From: Cladobotryum mycophilum
Lineage: Eukaryota; Ascomycota; Sordariomycetes; Hypocreales; Hypocreaceae
Direction of reading: 5' to 3'
DNA length: 64,000 bases
Assembly: GCA_036429605.1 (NCBI GenBank)
Contig: JAVFKD010000002.1
Span: 3,720,001-3,784,000 of the forward strand
Shown here: piece after piece, positions 10,144-21,800 of the stretch
How positions within the stretch are numbered: the first letter of the stretch is position 1
Layout: the number at the start of each line of letters is the position of its first letter
Position numbers and translations under genes: made by a program
Notes under the pieces: model-generated
What the model was told of the DNA's origin: nothing
What the model saw: the letters and a program-made list of their open reading frames with translations, nothing else
The model's database searches: none

Positions 10144-12554
10144 CTAAATTTTATATCTACCAAAGATATCATATTTATGTACAGTTGTCAAATGGTTCTT
10201 AAAGGCATCGGCAGTCGGGCAGGTCAATGCCTTCTCCTTGCACTGTGGCTCAGGGCAAGCAACGGGACGTTGACCAAGATTCTTGAAGTGCCTTGCTTCA
10301 ATGTGACGCCGCGCACTATATTTATCAGAATATTTGATGCGCCGGCCATCTGATGACATGTCCTCATTCCAAAAGCACAAAAAGCATTGCTGGATGCTGC
10401 ATTCCGTGGGTTCCTCCATTTTCGGTCGCATAGCTAACTTGATGGAAGGAGCAGTAGCTTTCTTTTGTCGGAATTCCTTTCTCTCCCCAAGCGTTATCAT
10501 CGCATGCAACGTGCATATCCTATGTCTTAGCCGCATCTGGGTTTCCAGATTACTCGCATCGGCACAAATGAACTCGGCGAGAGTCTTTCGCTCGGGCAAG
10601 GTGTAGGAAGGTTTCGGCGGCACACTCGGAGTCCCTGATTCGATGGCTGGGTTCTCTTTCTTTTGCAGTTGCCGATTAATCTCCTTGGTACTGGATTCTT
10701 TGAAGTATGCTTTTCTTTGTTTCATGACCTCACGCTCCAGAAGCTTTTTTCGACAATTAATGAGCTTGCGTTTCGTGGTATCATATTGTGTCCACAGCTC
10801 AGGGTTTACCTCCTTTGCCTTTCCGATTGTGCCATACTTGGAACGAATCGCTTTTTTAAGACTGTCTCGATTCTTTGTAAGCGCGATAATGACCCCCTTC
10901 GTCTCGATATCGGCAGAGGTGGCTCCGGTGGGCGCACTCGGATCGGCATCTCGACTCATGTGGGTTGCCATTTCTAATAACCTTTGGTTTGGGGGCCGTT
11001 TAAGGAAAGCAGCCACAGTGTCTACCTGAACACGTGGGTTTATGTATGCTTGGTAGGTCAGGTCGCTTGCATGGCTCATAACCTGTTGAAGCTGACCCTG
11101 CGTTCCAACCTCTGCTTGAAGTTAGCCGCTTAATCTGGCAAGCAGTGTTAGTTCCTTACTTTCAATAGCTTCGCCTCCACCTCGTCGGATAGCGTATGGT
11201 TTCAGAACCTGCCGGAAGCCTGCGATCATACCAAGCCTCCTAAGATCTCTTCGATACGTATCGTAATAGAGTGCCTCGGTTTTCGATGTACGGCATATTC
11301 CATCTTCTTGCTTCATTGGCTGCCGGAAAATCGGGGTGTTGAGGATATCTTTGCGCCAATGAAAGTCCTCTGATTCTCTCGATACCCTGACCCTGGCTGA
11401 GTAAATATCAGAGACAGATCTAATACCTGACTCAAAGGCATTGTCAAGAAATGCAAGGGCCAGAAAGGGAATTGTTGCATCAAATAACAGATTGTCGACT
11501 TCGGATATAGTAAACGTTTTTCTGGTCACGTATTATTAGCAGTCGTTTTCAGAGTATACCAGAGCAACTCACGGAAGTGGTTTGCGATCCCATCCCTTCG
11601 TGTATCTCAGCGTCACTTCCATCACCAACCTATCCCGCTCACCATCCCCGCCTTTAATAAGGTACAGCTTGATGTCCTTGTAGCAAAGGGTCTTGAATTC
11701 GTTCTCCATGTGCTCCTCATCATCTGACTCCCCTGATTCATCATGGTCTGGATCCATGGATTCATCATCCTCCGACTTCATAAGTTCGTCATCTTCCGGC
11801 TTTGTAGGCTCGTCCTCGTCCATGTCCCACATACTTTTCTTTCCGTCCCATCGATAATAATGATCCTCAATGGCAACTTTGTTTGGCTTTCTGTAAGTCA
11901 AAACACGGGGTCGTGTTGCCGTGTATGCCTGGATCAGAATAAGAAGTGCTAGTTGTATCCGTTGACGCTCATCAGCAAAGGTAGCTTGGTCAGAGACCCA
12001 ATGAGTATATTGCGCCCTGTACAAATCGTCCACATTCATGACAGGCTTCTCTCCCCCAGATTTGTCAAGATTATATCTCTCTGTGAGAAATTGCTCGACA
12101 TACTAGTGTTAGGTAAGTAAGTGGCAGTTAATCATCTTGTTCTAAGAGACTTACATTAGTAATGGCCTTTTTTTCATCTGCCGGAAAGTCTTCCCCCATT
12201 GATTCCCGGTAGAGCATAAAAAAATCTCTTGTATGAAGATATGGTGGTTTTCTTTCGTATATTCGGGTACGTATCGATTATCCATTCAAGGAAATTGTAA
12301 ATTCTGTTTTTGTTTAACTCTCTTAGAAGCTCTTTGTCATCCCTGCCCATATGAACAGAGTATCTTACAATCATTAGCCAGGTAACACCCAAGCGCCTAT
12401 TTACATACCGCATCCATTTTTTCTTCATTTGGTGCATGCCCTCTGTCGTTGTGGCTGCGTAGAGTTTTGGCTCTGGAAGCCCGTTAATTTGCTGATATCT
12501 TCGTTCGTAGTACTCAGGACTGCGCTGATATCGCACCACCCCTTTTACAGCCAT
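10144..12554 (-). pseudogene. DUF3435/FluG-type tyrosine-recombinase-like gene, dead
   Basis: Runs from ATG 12554 to stop 10144 in four or more pieces. Family hallmarks in order: an N-terminal helical part ending in a SYKRFF/MLYRES region, RQRIQLALLILIQAYTATRP (recombinase arginine I region), YAIRRGGGEAIE (arginine II region), MSHASDLTYQAY (His and candidate Tyr), then two C-terminal C2H2-type finger motifs (CFLCFW...HIEARH; CPEPQC...HLTTVH). This is DUF3435, the family of Starship captains and of FluG-domain proteins. A one-base frameshift in a T-run near 12217-12224 and an in-frame TAA after LARLSG (about 11122) inactivate it. Both lesions are also in the right copy, so death preceded duplication. 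Introns are seen near 12104-12150 and 11530-11570. Confidence 0.75.
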
Positions 12555-12919
12555 TATTGCGAATGTATGGATCAGACTAAAAGAGTGGTGCGTGGGTTTG
12601 CTATTGCGTGTGCCTAAGTAAAAGGTGGGGGAAAAGACAGATGTAGATCAATAAGGTATCCCCCAGGGCAAGTTCAGTGGTTAATGTCTTCTGTTTTTTC
12701 CCACTGTATGCAAAGGCAGCTCACACATTTATATCTTCTCTAAGGTTGCCAAAAATATCACGCGCGGCAGAATCGTGTGGGGCTGTTGTGTCTTGAAAAT
12801 GGGGGCCCACACACCCGGCGCTTAGCAAAACCTCCTCCAAAAGCAGCACCAGATCTGCCAAAAATGAAAACCATCTATCCCGAGAAAAGATGCCAAATTA
12901 CCATAACTTGCATTTATGC
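12555..12919. other. Inner edge region of the left arm
   Basis: This is 365 bp between the DUF3435 start codon and the arm edge. It is collinear with 47027-47392. Apart from short T/A-run length changes it is the 5' flank of the recombinase-like gene. No terminal inverted repeat was seen at the edge itself. Confidence 0.45.
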
Positions 12920-13730
12920 TGCAGTGTCCTGGCTCATGGCAGTTGTAATACTTCCCTTTGGTCTTTCCTTTTTGGATAGCGTCTAGGTCCATTCTTCCGG
13001 GTCTTCTGTCGTTAGTATTTGAAAGAGGGTAACGTTTCTTACCTTAGTTTGGATTCTGCCTGTATATAGGTCTGTCTACGTTGGTCTCGTAACGTAGTTG
13101 GTACAGCATATTGTCGATATCCACGCATTATTTGATGAATTCGTTGAGAGAGATCTCATCCCTCTTGGTCTTAATAACTCCCTTCTTGATTTCAAACTTC
13201 AGTCCGTTGTAAAACTTAGTTTTCAGGATCTCGGTGTCGGTCCATTTGGCTTTGCGCCAAGTTCCCTGAACTTCATAGCGTATTCCGAACATTTTCCTGT
13301 CTGCTTGAGTTGTTCGAGCCGGTTCTCAGCTGTTCGTTGCTGTCCTACGTCACCGAACACATTGGTGAGTTCGTGGACAAAGACGTTGTAGTCTTCAAAG
13401 ATTTCTTCAGCTCTTGCCGACATTCCTGCTCCGTCTCCGTTGGTCTGAAACTCTTTTTCATGTAGGTTTAAACTAGACAAGAGCGTTTCTAGATAGATAT
13501 TGTGCTGCAGTCAAGACTTTTGCCCTATCGCTATGAATGCTTTGAGGGAACATTCCGAAATATCCTTGGAGTTGGGTGAGGAACGGGTCGAGTTCCTTAG
13601 TGGTTCCGTCGAAAGGTTTAGGGGTCTTGTTCTGAGAATCGTCCCAATCTCTGATTGGGGTGGAGGTGGTGCTGGTGTAGCTGGTGGTGGTCTCTGTTGG
13701 CAGGCTGGCCGAGTCACGGTGTACTGAGCG
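12920..13730 (-). pseudogene. Ty3/gypsy gag relic, cut by the arm edge
   Basis: Reading leftward from about 13730, the frames give a proline-rich start, then FEDYNVFVHELTNVFGDV, RTAENRLEQLKQTGKCSEYA and, after a frameshift near 13235, WTDTEILKTKFYNGLK and LNEFIK, all typical of fungal gypsy gag. It ends in a zinc-knuckle remnant (YNCHEPGHC) whose first cysteine reads as tyrosine. The relic stops exactly where the inverted arm begins (12919), so the arm or its ancestor broke this element. Confidence 0.75.
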
Positions 13731-13958
13731 AAGAGTTGGTTATCACGATTCTATAGAACAAGTGGGTTCTGGTGAATGCATTTGATAACTATCTAGTGGT
13801 AAAGATCGTGGTCTTATATACATAGGAGATATAATATTAAATGAAGATATTAATGACATTGCATCTAGCTGGATTCAAATTCAACCTTCTAATAATCTGC
13901 CCATATATAATCAAGCTATCTAGGCCATTACATGATGCATCTATTGATAGACAGCTCA
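13731..13958. other. Short spacer, nothing recognised
   Basis: A plus-strand stretch at 13805-13920 stays open for about 38 codons (including ASSWIQIQPSNN) but has no recognisable family. Otherwise empty. Confidence 0.3.
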
Positions 13959-14385
13959 TCACTTTTGTGAGAGGAGCTTTTCCCCTACCAAGATGAATAT
14001 CGGAGTAAAGAGGTTTTGCTTACCAGCCTCTGTGAGATTTTTTCCAGCGCTTACCAGGTTTTCGCTGACCTTCCAAGAACTAGGAGGAAAGATTCTACCT
14101 TCTCCCCCGACTTCATTACTTGGATAATGATGTTGGTTTGCAACAAGGCCGCCTTGAAGATGCGACGATTGTCCCATATCGAATTCAAATACGATATGGA
14201 GCCAGTGAAGGGGTAGTACCTCCTGGTTTAAGAGCTTTAAAGATTTCGGAGTACACACCCTTGAGACTGGGTGCGTAGGAGGTATAGCCCAACAATATTG
14301 ACGCCAGCATGTCTAGCGATTTGGCGAATATGGCATCGCCAACATGGCCATTATTGGTAATCTGCGACATCTCGCTGCGTGTCAA
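13959..14385 (-). pseudogene. Probable sterol C-24 methyltransferase-like (ERG6-like) relic
   Basis: Two minus-strand pieces resemble the C-terminal half of fungal ERG6-type SAM methyltransferases: APSLKGVYSEIFKALKPGG (about 14213-14275) corresponds to the conserved segment before the motif III loop, and a terminal SAGKNLTEAGKQNLFTPIFI stretch (about 13985-14045) corresponds to the family's C-terminus. The SAM-binding glycine loop is absent and the pieces are in different frames, so it is dead. If correct, it may be a lost tailoring gene of the PKS cluster or an unrelated relic. The assignment is from recognition only. Confidence 0.4.
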
Positions 14386-15164
14386 GAGATAAGAGTGGGG
14401 GCCACTTGTCTAGCCCGAGACACTATTACGGGGTGGATGCTGTTCGGTATATTCAATAGAACATATTTCTCCGCACTTTCAAGACATTGTCTTTTCTTTT
14501 CGGGTATGAATCCAGACGCCCTCTGGTTTCCATCCCAGTCTTTCCGTCTTAGTAATGAGACATCTAACTAAGTCGCGCGCTGGTATACCCAGTATAGGTA
14601 GTATGGACAAGTAGGGAGTACTGCGACCTACGTGTCCTCCGTAGTTTGGGCCACTCTGTACACGCCACGTAGGTACGATATGAATCTGCCGTTCCACTTT
14701 GAAGCTAACATGTCTCTCTGTTAGGAGCACAATGCGACTGAGTGTTTATCGAACCAAGTTAAAAGATTCAACTGAGATATCAGCACAAATACTACTTGTA
14801 CAGGTTCCTACGTTAACAGTCTCAGTTACGCATAGATCTATAGATTACTAGAAAGAGAAGTAGTTCATATTATCTGATGAAGTCGGTATCACGTGGGTAT
14901 TTGGACCCAATTAATGTTTGGCTTTTTGTGACTCTTCACCTGTAACGACGAGATACCCTGTCAATGAGCGAGCGGCCAAGCTGTCTCGGTCCCTCGCCAG
15001 CCTCCCAGAAGGGTGATACATATCATTGTTCTGAGGAAACAGCTTTTATGCTGGAACCGCAACAGCCGAGCGAGGCGTTGGGCAGCGGTTTCACACCTAA
15101 CCAACACGGCATCCACATGACAAGACACGACACGACACTATAGAAGCAAGCATTGGACTAATTC
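14386..15164. other. Intergenic, nothing recognised
   Basis: About 780 bp of ordinary base composition, including a direct CACGACACGACACTA run near 15127. No supported gene, RNA or element was seen. Confidence 0.35.
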
Positions 15165-15166
15165 TA

Positions 15167-15443
15167 CGGAGGAAGGGTTCAAAATTCATTGCCTATAACA
15201 GGTTGGAAGTTATGCACATATCCCTGTCAGTACATTAGGTCGGGTACGTTAAGATACTTTAATCCCTATAGATTAGCCCTAAAGGCTTATGATTATAGTG
15301 ATAATATCTCAGTATCAGTACTACTTATTAGCGAGGAGAGCGCTGTAATACCAGTATATTATAGCGCTATTAGAGAACTTGGTTTATACCTTTTGTCCTA
15401 GAAAGTACTGCGCTAAATGACTTACCTATGAACCCTTCCTCCA
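15167..15443 (-). mobile_element. MITE, family A, upstream of the PKS gene
   Basis: Begins CGGAGGAAGGGTTC and ends GAACCCTTCCTCC, flanked on the left by TA. The interior is the reverse complement of the MITE at 62941-63230, including the ATAGCGC palindromic patch. The right terminal bases have decayed, so the second TA is not exact. It is non-coding and lies about 390 bp upstream of the PKS start codon. Confidence 0.75.
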
Positions 15444-15830
15444 GAGCTCTGTTTGGCAAATCCTGACACCGCCGTTGGAAACGTGTTTGGAGGTACCACA
15501 GGATACGGTATTTACGCTAGTTGGAGTTATTACGGGGAATTGGTACTCCATAAGGAGTATTCTTACGTAATTCTTCAAGTATAGATAGTAAGCCGTACTA
15601 GGCTGTCTCAGTGGCAGCCAATGTCTCATGTTATTACTGCCAGCCTCATGAAGTGAGGAAGGAATATGGTCCTATACAATGCTGCATGTCGTCTATTCTA
15701 TCATATGAGGGGTCGACGATGGACATTATTTTGCCAAGTTTTTGTTTCTTGCACATTCCAGACCTTGGAGGCACACTGATCTTAAGCAACACCTATATCC
15801 CCATTTGTTTGGTTGCTATTGACTTGCACC
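15444..15830 (+). promoter_or_regulatory. Presumed PKS promoter/5' leader
   Basis: This is the sequence between the MITE and the PKS start. A CT-rich stretch and TTGACTTGCACC directly precede the ATG at 15831. No confident TATA box or regulator site was found. The role rests on position. Confidence 0.35.
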
Positions 15831-18800
15831 ATGGCATCCCCAAGAGACCCAGTTAAGCCTATTGCCGTCATCGGTATGAGCATGAGGCTTCCGGGAGGGG
15901 TTTCTACTGCCGATGACTTCTGGAGACTGCTAATGAACAAAGAAGATGGCAGATGCCGTGTTCCAGAAAGCCGCTATAATGTGGATGGATTTCGTGGTGA
16001 CTCGCGCAGAGAAAACGTGGGCACTGAATACGGCTTTTTCTTGCCAGACGCAAACCTCAAGGCCTTTGACACATCTTTTTTTACCACAACTCGCGCCGAG
16101 GCTCTCATGACCGACCCTCAACAAAGAATTTTGATGGAGGTTGTCTGGGAGTGTATCGAAAGCGCGGGTGCAACAAATCTTCAAGGCACCAACACCGGCG
16201 TTTATGTCGGGAATTTTGGCGAAGACTGGCATCAGCTGGTCCATCAGGACACACAGTCTTCTAGCCCTTTCCGCGTGTCCAACACTTCTGATTTTATTAT
16301 TTCAAACAAGATATCCTATCAATTTGATTTGCGAGGACCCAGGTGAGGCTCCCACCAATGCCGTTCAACGAAGATGAGGCGTGGGCAATGTGCTCCGTAC
16401 TTGCTGGGATGCTAACGTAGTCAATATATCTTAGTCTTACTATTCGCACTGCTTGCTCTGCCGCAATGACTGGCCTTCATCTAGCCTGTCAAGCCCTTCA
16501 AAACGGAGAGTGCCCAGCGGCTATTGTTGCCGGGTCCAGCCTCATCCTGGGCCCATCCATGACACAGGATATGACGGCCCAGGGTGTCCTTTCTCCGGAC
16601 GGTACCTGCAAGACGTTTGACGCAGCTGCTGACGGTTTTGCACGTGCTGAGGGCTTCAATGCTATTCTAATCAAACCGTTGGAAGATGCGATTCGAGATA
16701 ACGACCCTATTCGGGCCGTGATTCGCTCTACCTCTGCCAATTCGGATGGAAGATTGTCCAGTATTGGCGCTCCTAGCGCTGAGGCGCAGGTGCAAATGAT
16801 ACAGCACGCTTACAGTATTGCTGGAATCGACGATCTTTCTCAGACGGCTTTTGTTGAATGCCACGGGACCGGCACGATGGTAGGGGACCCGATAGAGGCC
16901 ACCGCCGTCGGAGAAGCATTCGGCGACGCAGCTAGAACTGTTTACATTGGATCGGTAAGTGAAGAGAATGCAGTCCTTCCCTTGATTTGTGCAACACAAT
17001 TAACCTTTGCGCAGGTCAAACCCAATCTAGGCCATACCGAAGGCGCATCTGGTCTCACCAGCGTCATCAAGGCGGTTTTGGCCTTGGAAAATGAGATCAT
17101 TCCACCCAACATCAATTTCTCCACACCAAACCCCAAGAGTACGCCAATTCCTGAGATGATCCCTCGTGAAAACCCGGGGAGATGTAGCTGACAACTGTTT
17201 TTTGTAGTCCCGTTTGAGAAATACAACCTCAAAGTGCCAGTCGAACCCATTCCGTGGCCGACTGATAGACACTGCCGAGTCAGTGTTAATTCATTTGGCA
17301 TCGGCGGTGCCAATGCTCATGTCAGTATCATGGTTTGCCCTCGATGAGATATGGAAATTAACGAAACAAAATTAGGTCATCCTTGATTCTGCAGCTTCGT
17401 TCGGGATCCCCCGTCGCTTCAAGACTGCATCTACGGGGGCGAAAAGCAGCGGGAGCGATAGGGGTAATGAGAGTAATGCAAGCAATGCAATGTCATATGA
17501 TGGCACCAATGGAGTTGCTATTGGAGACTCAAATACGGATGCAGCAAAACCTTCTGAGCCAATCTGCGATGAGCACCTCCATAAATACAGCAACGATACT
17601 AACGGAGTGGTTAATAGCCCTGAAGCCCCACAAGGTGTTGACGAACATCGACCCACCCTGCTTGTTCTTTCTGCAACCTCTGAGAGCTCCCTTAAAGCTC
17701 GAGCCGCGGATATTGAGCGGTATATCGAGGCTCGGGCGTCCTCTGTGGATGCTATCGCACATACCCTAGGAACCCGTCGGATTCATCTGCCTCACAGAGC
17801 CTTTGCTATCATGGATGGCACAGATGAGCCCCCAAGGTTCACGTCCTTTCGCAAACCTTCTGGGTCTTTGGCGGATATTGTCTTCACCTTTACTGGCCAA
17901 GGAGCACAATGGGCTGGTATGGGTGGAGATCTGTGTCACTGGATGCCGTCGTTCCTCAGCGATATCCGAGAGATGGATAGAGCCTTGAGCACCTTGAGCA
18001 TACCACCCGAGTGGAAAATCGAAGGTACAACTCTGTCCGGATGTTATCGCCCCTATTTCTGAGAATTGGCCTAGCTAATGTAGGACATACATGCCTTTAG
18101 ACCTACTCTGCTCCGAGACTGACAGTGAGATCATTAGCAAGGCTGAGCTTGCCCAACCGCTAAGCACAGCTTTGCAGATTTCCCTTGCTAGGCTTCTTAT
18201 CAACTGTGGCATCAAGCCAAGTGCCGTTGTGGGACACTCGAGTGGAGAAATTGCAGCTGCCTTTGTAGCTGGGGCCTTAACTTTGGACGAGGCCATCATC
18301 TGCAGCTACCAGCGAGGTTTGATCATGAAACGTGCAGAACTTCCTGCCGGCCGAATGGCTGCAGTGGGCCTGAGTTGCAAAGAGGTGTCCCCTTTCCTCG
18401 TAGAGGGTGTACGGATTGCTTGCGAGAACAGCCCAAAAAGCGTCACACTATCTGGAGATGCAGAGGCCGTAGAGAAAGTCGTCAAGGCCATCAAGGACGG
18501 CAATAAAGACACTTTCGTGCGGCTGCTCCATGTTGAAGTGGCGTATCATTCACGTAAGGCTTTCATCAGTGTCCCGTTTTCGACACCTGTGTCTACATAC
18601 AGGATATTTGCTAATGATTATCTACGCTCTTTTCAACAGATCATATGAGCTATGTTGGGCAAGAATACCAGAACTCGTTAGGACCATACGTGTCCGCCAA
18701 ACAAGCCTCTCTGCCGTTCTACTCCAGCGTTACAGGTCACCTCGCTCCTTCAGGTTTTGATTTGGGGCCGTCCTATTGGAGGACCAATCTTGAGTCTCCC

Positions 18801-21800
18801 GTATTATTTTCCAGTGCAGTTCGAGACGCCCTGCATGACCTGAATAACCCAGTCTTGGTGGAGGTTGGGCCACATTCTGCTTTGAAAGGACCTCTTCGCC
18901 AAATTTTCCAAGCCCACATGAGTGCTTCTAATCGCGCCACATACCTCCCTACCATTATTAGAAATGAAAGTTCAACAAGAGCCGTGTTAGCTACATTGGG
19001 TGAACTCTTTTCTCTGGGTCATACAGTTAACTTAGCCTCGGTCAATCCTGCGAGTCATGTCTTGGTCGACCTGCCCCTCTACCCTTGGGATCACAGCATG
19101 GAATTGTGGCATGAGAGTCGCATCTCGAGAGACTGGAGATTAAAGGAGCACCCGCATCACGAGCTTCTCGGTACCGGCTGTTCTGCAGTTGGGGGCACAC
19201 ATCAAGTCTGGAGGAATCTGCTAACGTTAAGAGATGTTCCATGGCTGGGAGATCATGTAATTGTGAAAGATGTTGTTTTTCCGTGTGCTGCGTATGTTAC
19301 AATGATGGGAGAGGCTATTCGGCAAGTTACCGGGTCCAAAGCATATCAACTCCGAGACGTGGTCGTTAGGTCAGCCATGGTTATACCTGAATCTGACACC
19401 ATCGAGCTCATGACCATCATGAATCTTTCGAAGCTTACGGATTATACCCAATCGTCGTGGTATGAATTCTCCATCTCTTCATTCAATGGGAGCTCATGGG
19501 TGCAGCATTGCATCGCCCAGGGGAAGGCAGCTGAACCAGACATGATCCAACCTTCAGAGGAACGACTTACAGCCATATTGTCATCTCTGCCTCGCAAGAT
19601 ACCCGAAAAGTATCTCTACAGAAAGATGGAGGCGATGGGACTCAACTTTGGTCACTCTTTCCGGTCCTTGCAAGATGTCTCTGCTCACACGGAGGAATGC
19701 ATAGCAAGAGCCACCGTCAGAGAAGTCGAAACTAGGGACGCGAAGCAGCACGCCGTCCACCCAATCACGATAGACGCATGCCTCCAACTATCAGGTGTTG
19801 CGACCAGCAAGGGCGTTGTCCGCCAGATGCGCTCTCTCAAAGTCCCTGCGAGAATAGGAAGCCTTTATGTAGGCCCTGGGGAAGCTGGGTCAGTGATTGA
19901 GGCCGTTGAGCGCGCGGCTGACGGCACTGATATCATCGCCATTACTAGAGGACTCAAGGTCATTATTGACTTGCAAGACGTCAAGTTTATCCGTCTCGAC
20001 GCAGGAGACGACCAAAGCTCGATGCAGGTCGGCCAATCCCTGAGCCGCTTGGAATGGCGCCCAGACATCGACTTCTCCAACCCTCAAGACCTTCTCCAAG
20101 GTCTGGATAGGCGAGACACGCTACAGGCACTTGAGAAAATTACAACCTGGTGTATTCTACAGTGGCTAGACGTAATTGACTCAACAGATATTTCTTCTCC
20201 TCCTGACCATTTAGCGAAATTTGTCAAATGGCTTAAGGAAGAGAAGCAGCGCATGCTTCGTGGAGAATATGTCTTGGTTCCGCAGGCTGCACAGTGGGCA
20301 CTAGCCAATGCTGATGTTCGCAAGTCAATACCGGACGATCTAGCTATCGAGGTCGGCTCCTTAGATTCCATAGGTCTGGCCAAGATGTTTGAAATGTGCT
20401 CAATCGTCAGCCAACCCGGCAACATCAAGGCCATCGCTTCAGGAGAACTACACCCGCTCCAGGTGTATATGGACACTGGGGGCCTGTATGAGACATATAT
20501 CCTGACAAATAACTCGCTGTATGCCGGCGATTTCTTCCGTCTGTGTGGCCACTCACAACCAAACCTGAGGGTCTTGGAGATTGGCGGAGGCACAGCGGGA
20601 ACAACAGAAGTTGTGTTGAGCCAGCTGACGTCCAACACAGGCACGCGTACATATGCATCTTACACGTTTACAGATATCTCGGCTGGATTTTTCACTGCTG
20701 CCCGCGGGCGATTGAAGAACTGGCAAGGCATCGAGTACAAGACTCTAGATATCACAAAGGATCCGACTGAACAAGGCTTCTCGCGAGGCGCTTATGATCT
20801 CGTGATCGCCGCTAACGTATGTATATGCATCACTGAGACTACCTCAAATACTTGCAATGCCTCCTCCCAGTCGGTAAAGTTCCCAGCTGATTGTTCCAGG
20901 TTCTTCACGCAACTCCCTCTCTCCAGGAGACACTGAAAAACGTACAATCCCTCCTTCGTCCGGGTGGGCGTTTATACTTACAAGAACTAACTACACGTGA
21001 GTACCGGTTACCTTTCAACTCCATAATGAGTCCGTACGGCAGTGGGCATGGACTAATTTCTCCTTGTAACAAAATATAGCAAGCAATACGAGATATATAC
21101 GTTTCGTCATGGTATGTTGTTTTTCTCGCCTATTTAGCCCCCATTCCCCCTCAATATGTGCACGTGGCTTGATCCTGTTATCGCTGACGATACTTGTTTC
21201 TTGCTTATAGGGTCTGCTTCCTGGATGGTGGGTAGGCGACGGGGATGGTCGTGCCGAAGAACCTGCTGTGTCGCGGGAGAGGTGGGACCAGGAACTCCGT
21301 TCGGCTGGGTTTGGTGGCATCGAAGCTATTGGACTCAACGATGACGAGAATTATCAGTTCATCAGCCACATTATATCGTCAGTACCATACCAAAAATCTC
21401 GTAAAGACAATTTTTTGCTATTATACAACCGGGAGAGACCCGAGTTCGCGAGTCAGCTTGCTTCTATCCTCGATCAGAACGGAATCCGAGTTAGCTGGGC
21501 GAGCATCCACGATAAGACTTGGGGTGATGGCCAGGATATTCTCGCGGTTATGGACCTTGAAAATCCCTTTTTCAGCAAAATCTCAGACGAGGATTACACC
21601 GCCTTCATGGCTTGTCTCGCTGGCTGTAAAGGCGGGCTCCTCTGGCTCACTCGGTCGGCCCAGGTGGGCTGCATCAATCCAGATTATGGGCTCGTCAATG
21701 GCTTTGCCAGAACTGTCAGGCTAGAGACGTCAATAGATTTTTGGACGGCCGAGCTACAGAATCTGGACAGTCTTACCATGGATGCCGTGGTTTCCATCGC

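Larger units (their letters stand above)
1061..12919 (-). repeat. Left arm of a large inverted duplication
   Basis: The reverse complement matches 47027-64000 gene by gene and in non-coding DNA. Matching coordinates add up to 59946-59947 through the inner 5 kb, so there are almost no net indels between about 7999 and 12919. Position 1061 pairs with the last base region of the window, so the repeat continues outside. The inner edge is sharp at 12919: just beyond it the left side reads into a gag relic and the right side into a regulator gene. The left arm lacks the Fot1-like element and the two MITEs of the right arm and has 28 fewer receptor repeats. Confidence 0.95.

Noticed and set aside
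12777..12986. Open frame at the left edge starting MGLLCLENGG (mirror 46963-47169)
   Set aside because: It crosses the arm edge into different sequence on each side and has no family signature; it is upstream flank of the DUF3435 gene.
15813..15830. Earlier ATG for the PKS (MLLTCT extension)
   Set aside because: Family leaders begin just before the KS motif; the extension overlaps the AC-rich start context of the ATG at 15831.
16955..17014. Reading through this 60 bp as PKS coding sequence
   Set aside because: It is in frame and stop-free, but GT-AG borders and the conserved IGS-VKPNLGH junction argue that it is an intron.
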